Of a DNA stretch of 7,519 bases, positions 1 to 6,387 are shown piece after piece. The stretch spans positions 1-7,519 of the forward strand of contig JAJZCU010000091.1 in the NCBI GenBank assembly GCA_021828935.1, given 5' to 3'. Positions within the stretch are counted from its first letter, which is position 1; the number at the start of each line of letters is the position of its first letter. The translations under genes were made by a program, and so were the position numbers. This DNA is from Planctomycetota bacterium (lineage in GTDB: Bacteria > Planctomycetota > Phycisphaerae > WQYP01). The notes below the pieces were generated by a model. It had not been told where the DNA came from and made no database searches. It worked only from the letters and a program-made list of their open reading frames with translations.

Positions 1-2
1 AT

Positions 3-554
3 CATAAAAAGTTTGTCGGCCATGACTTCAGACGCAAAGGTTTGGAATGGGCCATCCGCACCGTGGCGGCGACCACCAGTCGATGGAATTTATTGGTTGT
101 CGGCCTGGGAAAAGTGCGGGAATATGTGCAACTGGCGGCCGGGCTGGGAGCGGAAGATCGCGTAAAATTCATCGGGCCCACGGCCCATATGCACGAGGCC
201 TACGCCGCCGCTGACGCACTTTTGCTACCAACTTTTTATGATAGTTTTGGATTGGTTGCCGTGGAGGCCATGGCCCACGGCCTGCCGGTCATTAGCACGG
301 AATTCCTGGGCGCGGCCTACCTGGTCCGGGAACACGGCGCCGGGACCATTGTGCCCAGCCCGCGCGACGTACCGGCCATGGCCGCCGCCTTGGATCAACT
401 GCCTTCTGACGTGCCCGGCCGACAACGTTTGGCCACTGCCGGACGCCTGGCCGCTCAGCAAATGACAGCCGCGGACTATGCAAACCGGTTGCTGCAACTG
501 TACGATAACTTCTTAAAAACCAACCCCGATCCGCGCCGTTTCAGTCGCTTTTAA
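3..554 (+). CDS. Family 4 glycosyltransferase, WaaG-like, C-terminal part (5' end outside window)
   Basis: The frame is open from the left edge to the TAA at 552-554, so this is the C-terminal ~183 residues of a longer protein. A TTG at 42 could serve as a start, but the family-like residues before it (HDFRRKG, from position 21) show that the gene begins upstream. The fold is GT-B family 4: a strand NLLVVGLG, then the helix and sugar-nucleotide site FYDSFGLVAVEAMAHGLPVI at about 234-293. This contains the E-x7-E motif, with Asp (240-242) in place of the first Glu and Glu at 264-266. The HDFRRKG...LVVG and AAADALLLPTFYDSFG blocks resemble WaaG/RfaG, which adds glucose to the lipopolysaccharide inner core at the cytoplasmic membrane face. 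That suggests envelope polysaccharide synthesis, but donor and acceptor cannot be read from this fragment. plsY follows 67 bases downstream on the same strand. The family call is secure; the precise substrate is not. Confidence 0.88.
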   Translation, partial: HKKFVGHDFRRKGLEWAIRTVAATTSRWNLLVVGLGKVREYVQLAAGLGAEDRVKFIGPTAHMHEAYAAADALLLPTFYDSFGLVAVEAMAHGLPVISTEFLGAAYLVREHGAGTIVPSPRDVPAMAAALDQLPSDVPGRQRLATAGRLAAQQMTAADYANRLLQLYDNFLKTNPDPRRFSRF

Positions 555-613
555 CTGGCGGCGTAACATCGGCCCGATTGGACCGTGCTTCCATGACGCG
601 GCGACCTGCACTT

Positions 614-618
614 AGGAG
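614..618 (+). promoter_or_regulatory. Ribosome binding site of plsY
   Basis: AGGAG lies three bases before the ATG at 622. The spacing is short but the match is strong, and it supports 622 rather than the in-frame ATG at 652 as the plsY start. Confidence 0.7.
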
Positions 619-621
619 AAC

Positions 622-1335
622 ATGCTGACGCTTCCCACGATCCTGATTCTAATGGCCGGTCCGATTGGCGCCTATTTGCTGGGGTCCATACCCTTTGGGC
701 TGTTAATAGGTTTTATGCGCGGCGTTGATTTGCGCACGCGCGGCAGCGGCAACATAGGCGCCAGCAACCTGGGTCGCGTGCTGGGGCGCCGATATTTTTG
801 GTTTGCGTTTATCTTGGATGCATTGAAGGGGTTTCTACCGGTGTTGGCCTGCGACCTGGTCGCGCACCGCCTGCACTTAACCATCTGGGCCGTGGTGCTC
901 ACCGCGCTGGCGGCGGTGCTGGGCCACATATTTCCTGTTTACTTAAAATTTCGCGGCGGCAAGGGCGTGGCCACCACGTTCGGCGCCATGCTGGGCATTT
1001 GGCCGGCGTTTACGATGGCCACGCTGGCCGCCCTGGGCGTTTTCGTGCTGGTGCTGCTGGTATACCGCTATATTTCATTGGCTTCCATTCTGGCGGCCGC
1101 CGCCCTGCCCCCGTTTGTTGCCCTGGCCGGTCGCTTTGCGCAGGTCAAACTGCTGGGCATGGAACCGCAGCGCTGGCGGCATTTGCTGCCGCTGGTGGGC
1201 CTGGCCGCCATGGCAAGCCTGCTAATAATTATGAGGCACCGCAGCAACATCAAGCGGCTGCTTACCGGCGCGGAAGCGAAGGTTGGCGAGCGCACCAGCG
1301 AACCGGCCGCGCCACAATCACAGCCCAAAGGCTGA
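622..1335 (+). CDS. plsY: Glycerol-3-phosphate acyltransferase PlsY
   Basis: PlsY is an integral membrane enzyme that transfers an acyl group from acyl-phosphate to sn-glycerol 3-phosphate, giving lysophosphatidate, the first step of phospholipid synthesis in most bacteria. All three conserved cytoplasmic motifs are present: LLGSIPFG followed by GSGNIGASN (residues 41-49), GHIFPVYLKFRGGKGVAT (101-118, with the glycine-rich GGKG), and RHRSNIKRLLTGAE (205-218). LDALKG at 65-70 is also typical. Hydrophobic stretches near residues 5-31, 57-80, 88-106, 120-147, 150-171 and 187-204 fit a multi-pass membrane protein. At 237 residues it is somewhat longer than the usual ~200; the excess is a polar tail after residue 220 and perhaps the first ten residues (an alternative ATG lies at 652). 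No promoter is evident in the 67-base gap before it, so co-transcription with the upstream glycosyltransferase is plausible. Confidence 0.96.
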   Translation: MLTLPTILILMAGPIGAYLLGSIPFGLLIGFMRGVDLRTRGSGNIGASNLGRVLGRRYFWFAFILDALKGFLPVLACDLVAHRLHLTIWAVVLTALAAVLGHIFPVYLKFRGGKGVATTFGAMLGIWPAFTMATLAALGVFVLVLLVYRYISLASILAAAALPPFVALAGRFAQVKLLGMEPQRWRHLLPLVGLAAMASLLIIMRHRSNIKRLLTGAEAKVGERTSEPAAPQSQPKG

Positions 1336-1390
1336 CCGCCGCGAAAGAACACGAGCGTGGCCGGCGTCTGCGGCCATTCCCGCCCCTGAT
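1336..1390. other. Convergent intergenic gap between plsY and the helicase gene
   Basis: Only 55 bases separate the TGA of plsY from the TAA (minus strand, 1391-1393) of the helicase. The only structure I see is the small hairpin listed separately; there is no T-rich tract on either strand. Confidence 0.6.
1357..1377. terminator. Weak hairpin, possible bidirectional terminator
   Basis: TGGCCG (1358-1363) and CGGCCA (1371-1376) form a perfect 6-bp GC-rich stem with a 7-base loop, extendable by one G-U pair on the + strand. It sits between two convergent stop codons, where a shared terminator is expected. It lacks a following T tract, so intrinsic termination is doubtful. Confidence 0.25.
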
Positions 1391-4300
1391 TTACGCGCCG
1401 TTTGCGGGCGGTTTCAGGCGGTCTTCGGCGTCCTTGGTCAGCAGCCCGGATTGCAGCATGGCGTCGATTTGCGCTTCAACCCGTGCCTTGTTTTTGATCG
1501 AAGCTGCGAACCCCATGGCGCGCAAGGTCTGCGTAATTAAAGCCTCGCGCGGCACGGCAAACTGCTGGCGCACCAGGATCCCCAAGGCCAGAACGATCTC
1601 TTCCGACGCAATCATTTCAAAATCGCGGTTTAACGGCTCGCCACGCCAACGTAACGGCGGGGTTGTCATTTCCGGCGGCCAAATGAATGCTCCGCGGCAC
1701 TTGACCTGTTCAGATTCACGGGCCTTGGCCAGGGCATCCATGACGCGCTGCCGCACCCGTGGACCGACGCGCATAATTCCGTAACATTCACAGGCGCGGC
1801 GAGCCAGTTCGTCCTCATGAATTGGTCCCTCCGCCTGCACCACCTTCACCAGCAGCCTCACCAATACGTTCATTTGCTGCGTATAAAAGGCGTCCGCGCT
1901 AAAAGGCGTCTGCTTGATGAATTTATTGTACACGACCATTCCCGGCAGCAACGCCGTGGCGCCGGCCGAGTCGTCGGAAAATAGCGGGGGCGGCGCGGCC
2001 TGGGAGACAATCGCCGGCGACGCTGCGCCCTGCGCCGCAAACTTTGGTTTCAACGTGCCGGCCTTGGCCTGTGCAATCGAGTTCATCACGGCCTTGATTT
2101 GTTCATCGGGCTGGCGGAACCAGTCAGTGGACCAGATGCGGTGAAAGCGCCAGCCGAGTTGCTCGAGCACCTCCTGCCGCAGACGGTCGCGGTCGCGGGC
2201 GGTGGCGGCGCTGTGGTAAGAGGCGCCGTCGCATTCAATTCCTAACAGATAATGACCGGGATGTTCCGGATCCACCACGGCCATGTCTATGGCGTAGCCC
2301 GCGCTGCCCACCTGCCGGCGCAGTTGCACTCCGCGCTGCGTAAGAGCATCGTAAACGGCTTCTTCAAAGGGGGATTCCGCTTCGCCATCGTTGTTCGCGA
2401 TCACCGGCAGCGTTCCGGTTTCGACAAATTCCAGATAGCGTTGAAAGGCCAGGGAACCGCGTGATTTTTCATTCTTAATATCCATATCGCGGGCCAGAAT
2501 TGATGTGAATACGACGTAACGAAGGCGGGCCCGCGTGATCAGCACGTTCAGCCGCCGCCAGCCGCCTTCGCGGTTCAAGTTGCTTACGCTGCCAACGCGC
2601 TGCCCCGCCACTGCCGGACCATGCCCCACGGAAAGAAAGATCACGTCGCGCTCGTCGCCCTGAATGGTCTCAAGATTTTTTACAAAAAATGGATCGGTCC
2701 GGTTGGCCGCAAAGAACGCCTCCTGCGATGGATCCGCCTTGCGGCGCGCTTCTATTTCATCCTGAATCGCCTGCTGCTGAGCCACGCTAAACGCCGCCAC
2801 GCCCAGCGAAATGTCCGGGTGTTCTCGCGCATGCTCAAACACCGCTTCAGCCACGCGCGCCGCCTGGGCGCGGTTGGTGCTGCTTTTTCCACGGTCATAC
2901 ATGTCCGTAGGTTCATAGCGCATGCTCAGGCCATACTCAGTATTATCGTGGTGGCATGAGGGAAAGACCACCAGGCCATTGTTATAAAATTCAGAATTGG
3001 AAAAACTAATCAGCGATTCATGCCGACTCCGGTAATGCCAGCGCAAGGCCAGCTTGGGCATCATCGCCTCGCCGCGGTCCAGAATGCTTTCCATGTCGGT
3101 CAGGCCGGCCTCCCCTTCTTCCGGGGCGTCTTTTTGTGAATCCGATTCCAAGCTGGCGAAGAGCCTGGTCGGCGGCAACTGTTTGCTGTCGCCCACCAGC
3201 ACCAACTGCCGGCCGCGGGCCACGGCGCCCAGCGCATCGGCGGGCTCCACCTGACTGGCCTCGTCAAATATGACCAGATCAAACTGCACGCATTGCGGGT
3301 CGAGATATTGCGCCACCGAAAGCGGGCTCATCATGAAGCACGGCTTGATGCGCTGCACAGCCTCCGGCGCGTCGCGCAGCAGCCGGCGTATGGTGCGACC
3401 GCCACGTTTGCGCCGAATTTCGCCCTGCACAATGCCCAGTTGTGAATGTTTTGCGGCCTCAAATGAAAGGTCCGGGCGCCGCGCCGCCGCCTGGCGATAA
3501 ATGCGACCGCTGTTCTGCCGCATGGTTTCCCGATCCAGCCGGGCGAATTCCAGCGTGAGACCCTCATGCGCAGCGCCTTGAAACAGCCGCAGCGCGTCGC
3601 GGCCGGCCAGGGCCAGTTCCGCGAGATCAGACATCATTTGTTTTTCGAAACAGACCAGCAGCAATTCTGGTTCAAGCGCGGTGCTTGTCGCCTTGCTAAT
3701 AAATGGCAACGCAGCGGGGAACTCAGCCGCCGCAGCCAGCGTCTGCTGCAAAAGAAACATTTCGGGTAAACGGTCTTTGGCAGTGGCCGTGGCCTGGGCC
3801 CGCGCTTCCAGATCACCCAGGGCGACGGCCTGTAGCGTCGCGGGGAACGGCGGAGCGTCGGCCGCGCCAAGGGCCCCGCGGAACTGCCTGTAAACATTTT
3901 CCAGCGCCCCTGCGGCATCCCGCTGCCCGGCCAGGGCATTCGCCAAAGGAGTTTTGTCGACGGCCGGGCTTAATAATTTTATTCCGGTTTCCGTCAACTC
4001 CCCCGCTGCCAACGTTGCCCGCGCTTCCACCAGCCAGCCCGAAAGCGTCACCAGCCGTTCCGGCGGCGTTTCGAGGCCGGACCACGCCCCGCCAAACAAT
4101 TCATGGGCCCTGTCGCCGGACGCTTCCAATGCCTTTTTCCGGGCGAAAAACTCGTCCAAGGCGCCAATATCCGCCACGCGCGTGGGCAAGTCCGGGCGGT
4201 ACGCAGGGCTCATGCACTTCCGTATCGCGGCGCGGTCACGCCAATAATCAAGCGAAAACCAGCGCGTGACCCCGACTTGCTTTTGTGCCCGTGCGCGCAG

Positions 4301-6241
4301 TGCGGGCAAATCCAGCGCGGCGGCCTGTTCCAGCCGCCAATGGGTCTGCAACGCTTCGCGCCGGCGGCCATAATCGCGCAATTGGTTCAGCAACTGTTCC
4401 GCTTCGCGCGGCATTTTGTTCCATAGCGCCTTGTCAACTAAATCTGCGCAGGCGGGATCGGACTTTAAAATCAATTCCCCGGCGGCCAGGGCGCGGTGCG
4501 CTTCAGCCACAGTTTGCGGCGCAGACAGCCCCAGCAGGCCCGTCACCGCCGCAGCACTCGCCCGGAATGCGGCCGTTTTATCCGCCAGCCCCGCCGCCTG
4601 CTCGACCAACGCATTTTGTTGGCCGCCGGTCAACTGCCCCGTGGCGCTGGCAACGCGCAGTCCAAACCACGGATGCTCCGCAACGGGGCCGGTTTCCTGC
4701 AGCCGCCCCGATATCAGCCCCAGGAGGTCTTTCAGGGCGTCAAGGTGTTTACGGTCCCAGTTTTCGCAACCATGCAGCGGCGTTTCCAGCAGTGGCACGT
4801 CCCGGAGCTGGGCCAGCCGGCCAAATACGTAATAAGGAGTACGCTCCGACGCGCCGATGGGGGCATGCAATTGATTCACATAATCGCCCAGCCGCCGTTT
4901 TAAGTCGCCCAGGCGGCCGAACATATCGGCCGGGGCGTCGTCCGGTGCCGGCTGCGTGCCCAGTACGCGCTCAAGTTCATTCAGCATGGCGGCACGGGTG
5001 GCCTTCGTGCTGTGCAGTTCCATGCAGAAGTCGCCCAAACCGGCCTTTTCCAGCCGGCTTTTCACAACTTCCAACGCCGCCCGCTTTTGACTGACAAACA
5101 ATGCCGTTTTGCCCGCCGCCATGCATTCCGCAAGAATGTTGGCGATGGTTTGCGATTTGCCCGTGCCCGGCGGGCCTTGTATTACCAAATTGCCCCCCTG
5201 CTTAACCGCCGCAATCGCCGCCTGCTGGCTGGAATCGGCGTCCATGATTTGAAACGTGGTTTCGGGCTTTTGAATTTTATCAATGTCTTCCGGACGCGGC
5301 AGGGCCTCGGAAACCGGCGCCAGGGCGGCGCGGTCGCCGCACAAGGTTCGCAGGAGCGGGTTCATTAGCGGCCCGCCATTTTCGGGCCAACGCTCGGCGG
5401 CCAGGTCCATGTACATCATATATTTTGAGAAAGAAAACAGGCCCAGCCCGCTGGCGCCGCTGACCACCCAGCCCGGCTGTTGGGCCACCGCCGCCGTCAG
5501 CCCCGTCATGAATTGCATGACGTCAAAATCCTGCCAGGATTCCGGCAGGCCCGGAATTTTTATGCGAAAATCCCGGTCCAATTTCTTTTCCAGGCACGGG
5601 TTGAACACGGGGTCTTCGCCGCTGCCCTTAAGCTTAAAGCCTTCCCGGGCCGTGGCCCGCTCCAGGGAAACCGGCAGCAGAAAAATCGGCGCCCGCACAA
5701 CATCACTGCGATCCTGCGGCTTCCAGGCCAGAAAACCGGCCGCCACGAACAGCACGTTCAAACCCAATTCTTCCTGGGCCGACCGCGAGGCTTGGTACAA
5801 GCGCAGCAGCCGGTTGCCCAGATCCGTATCCGTGTGCGGCGTGCGCAAACGGCGCGGGCCGGATTCCGCGACGGGCGCGGCGTCCGCATTGGAATCGTCG
5901 TCCGCGGATTCATCGGCAGCGCTGGACGCAGAGCCCTCGTTAGTATCGACCGGTTGCAGCGCCGCGGGAACGGAGGTCGCGGGCTGCGGGCCAAGGGCCG
6001 CCAAATGCTCTCCGTTGCCGTTGCGAGCATGCGCCGCATGAGCCGCCGCGCGGGCGCCATGATCAAAGCTCACAACGCCTTCCTGCTGGGCCAGCAAACG
6101 CCATATTTTTTCGATCGGCTCGCCGACAATTTCAACGGAAGCGACCTTGGGGGCGCGGTAGTTCAGCAGCTTGTTAGATAATCCCAGGTCCAGCAGTTGG
6201 TCGCGCGCGGCGTTCAACTGCGACTCAACAGTTTCGGGCAT
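1391..6241 (-). CDS. DUF4011/DUF3320-type SF1 helicase with Vsr/DUF559-like nuclease domain
   Basis: A 1616-residue protein. Residues ~10-300 form a DUF4011-like region (LLDLGLSNKLLNYR; LGLNVLFVAAGFLAW; APIFLLPVSL), interrupted by an Ala/acidic linker at ~64-130. The helicase core is complete and Upf1-like: DSSQQAAI (336-343), Walker A GPPGTGKS (356-363), Walker B FDEASQ (992-997), VGDSKQLPPT (1016-1025), WHYRSRHESLISFSN (1068-1082), ETIQGDERDVIFLS (1191-1204) and RRLNVLITRAR (1229-1239). A ~630-residue, mostly helical insertion separates Walker A from Walker B. Residues ~1285-1392 resemble the Vsr/DUF559-like nuclease family (ESPFEEAV, GYAIDMAVVD, GIECDGASYH, RIWSTDWF). Residues ~1445-1520 resemble DUF3320. 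The ATG at 6241 was chosen because family homology starts right after it; the open frame continues to 6556, but that part covers the intergenic repeat and the ribD 3' end. No strong ribosome binding site is visible. Likely an ATP-driven DNA-processing nuclease, perhaps anti-phage (similar in layout to the single-gene Hhe type, from memory); function inferred. Confidence 0.93.
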   Translation of the reverse strand: MPETVESQLNAARDQLLDLGLSNKLLNYRAPKVASVEIVGEPIEKIWRLLAQQEGVVSFDHGARAAAHAAHARNGNGEHLAALGPQPATSVPAALQPVDTNEGSASSAADESADDDSNADAAPVAESGPRRLRTPHTDTDLGNRLLRLYQASRSAQEELGLNVLFVAAGFLAWKPQDRSDVVRAPIFLLPVSLERATAREGFKLKGSGEDPVFNPCLEKKLDRDFRIKIPGLPESWQDFDVMQFMTGLTAAVAQQPGWVVSGASGLGLFSFSKYMMYMDLAAERWPENGGPLMNPLLRTLCGDRAALAPVSEALPRPEDIDKIQKPETTFQIMDADSSQQAAIAAVKQGGNLVIQGPPGTGKSQTIANILAECMAAGKTALFVSQKRAALEVVKSRLEKAGLGDFCMELHSTKATRAAMLNELERVLGTQPAPDDAPADMFGRLGDLKRRLGDYVNQLHAPIGASERTPYYVFGRLAQLRDVPLLETPLHGCENWDRKHLDALKDLLGLISGRLQETGPVAEHPWFGLRVASATGQLTGGQQNALVEQAAGLADKTAAFRASAAAVTGLLGLSAPQTVAEAHRALAAGELILKSDPACADLVDKALWNKMPREAEQLLNQLRDYGRRREALQTHWRLEQAAALDLPALRARAQKQVGVTRWFSLDYWRDRAAIRKCMSPAYRPDLPTRVADIGALDEFFARKKALEASGDRAHELFGGAWSGLETPPERLVTLSGWLVEARATLAAGELTETGIKLLSPAVDKTPLANALAGQRDAAGALENVYRQFRGALGAADAPPFPATLQAVALGDLEARAQATATAKDRLPEMFLLQQTLAAAAEFPAALPFISKATSTALEPELLLVCFEKQMMSDLAELALAGRDALRLFQGAAHEGLTLEFARLDRETMRQNSGRIYRQAAARRPDLSFEAAKHSQLGIVQGEIRRKRGGRTIRRLLRDAPEAVQRIKPCFMMSPLSVAQYLDPQCVQFDLVIFDEASQVEPADALGAVARGRQLVLVGDSKQLPPTRLFASLESDSQKDAPEEGEAGLTDMESILDRGEAMMPKLALRWHYRSRHESLISFSNSEFYNNGLVVFPSCHHDNTEYGLSMRYEPTDMYDRGKSSTNRAQAARVAEAVFEHAREHPDISLGVAAFSVAQQQAIQDEIEARRKADPSQEAFFAANRTDPFFVKNLETIQGDERDVIFLSVGHGPAVAGQRVGSVSNLNREGGWRRLNVLITRARLRYVVFTSILARDMDIKNEKSRGSLAFQRYLEFVETGTLPVIANNDGEAESPFEEAVYDALTQRGVQLRRQVGSAGYAIDMAVVDPEHPGHYLLGIECDGASYHSAATARDRDRLRQEVLEQLGWRFHRIWSTDWFRQPDEQIKAVMNSIAQAKAGTLKPKFAAQGAASPAIVSQAAPPPLFSDDSAGATALLPGMVVYNKFIKQTPFSADAFYTQQMNVLVRLLVKVVQAEGPIHEDELARRACECYGIMRVGPRVRQRVMDALAKARESEQVKCRGAFIWPPEMTTPPLRWRGEPLNRDFEMIASEEIVLALGILVRQQFAVPREALITQTLRAMGFAASIKNKARVEAQIDAMLQSGLLTKDAEDRLKPPANGA
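5852..6052 (-). other. Low-complexity Ala/acidic linker within the helicase N-terminus
   Basis: Helicase residues ~64-130 are rich in Ala, Ser, Asp, Asn and Pro, with segments such as AAAHAAHARNGNGEH and ADESADDDSNADAAP. The reading frame is intact and the conserved DUF4011-like blocks resume on both sides. It is probably a disordered linker. Confidence 0.6.
6147..6170 (+). repeat. Inverted repeat arm 1, internal to the helicase gene
   Basis: These 24 bases are the exact reverse complement of the last 24 bases of the window (7496-7519). On the minus strand they encode KLLNYRAP near the helicase N-terminus (residues ~24-31). Beyond the perfect block, three of the next four bases also match. 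Confidence 0.95.
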
Positions 6242-6256
6242 TCCACACCATGTTTG

Positions 6257-6281
6257 ATTCACGCGGTTGCAAACCGTGAAT
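6257..6281. promoter_or_regulatory. Inverted repeat upstream of the helicase start, possible operator or 5'-leader hairpin
   Basis: ATTCACG (6257-6263) and CGTGAAT (6275-6281) are perfect 7-base inverted arms. Inside them GTT (6266-6268) and AAC (6272-6274) can add three pairs after a two-base bulge, with a GCA loop. It lies 16 bases before the helicase ATG and touches the candidate -10 box, so it could be a repressor site or a hairpin at the start of the transcript. Nothing in the window shows which. Confidence 0.4.
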
Positions 6282-6307
6282 TGTAGGGCACGCCCACCGG
6301 AGAGCAA
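6280..6307 (-). promoter_or_regulatory. Candidate sigma70-type promoter of the helicase gene
   Basis: On the minus strand TACAAT (6285-6280) matches the -10 consensus at five of six positions. It is preceded, after 16 bases, by TTGCTC (6307-6302), which keeps only the TTG of the -35 box. Transcription would begin about 30 bases before the helicase ATG. Chance occurrence is possible. Confidence 0.3.
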
Positions 6308-6325
6308 TACCGCGGGGATCGCCGC

Positions 6326-6366
6326 CGTGTCCGCGTTCATCCGTGTCATCCGCGGTTGCCACCATT
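6326..6366. repeat. Short degenerate tandem repeat (CGGATGA units) in intergenic DNA
   Basis: On the minus strand the motif CGGATGA occurs twice, nine bases apart (plus-strand TCATCCG at 6337-6343 and 6346-6352), with a third partial unit (CGGA) ten bases further on. The flank continues as a GGTTGCCACC-type block on the plus strand. It resembles dispersed intergenic repeats I recall from Verrucomicrobiota, Planctomycetota and similar genomes, which are often mis-translated as small hypothetical proteins containing TDDTDERG-like peptides. The internal periodicity is seen directly; membership of a dispersed family is from memory. Confidence 0.55.
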
Positions 6367-6387
6367 CGGTCTTCGTCCGCGTGCGGT

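Larger units (their letters stand above)
6242..6387. other. Intergenic region between ribD and the helicase gene
   Basis: This 146-base gap lies between the ribD stop and the helicase ATG, both on the minus strand. It holds a short tandem repeat near the ribD end, a candidate promoter and a hairpin close to the helicase start. All three minus-strand frames stay open across much of it because of GC bias, but the translations have no protein-like character. I see no strong terminator after ribD. Confidence 0.7.

Noticed and set aside
572..582. ATCGG-C-CCGAT palindrome between the glycosyltransferase and plsY
   Set aside because: Only a one- to three-base loop is possible, no T tract follows, and it is too small to support a terminator or operator call.
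798..1784. 328-codon + strand open frame over plsY and the helicase 3' end
   Set aside because: It overlaps plsY in another frame and runs antisense to the helicase. Its composition is typical of a GC-rich shadow frame and no motif is recognisable.
4285..5094. 269-codon + strand open frame antisense to the helicase
   Set aside because: Pro/Arg/Ala-rich shadow of a well-supported minus-strand gene with intact motifs.
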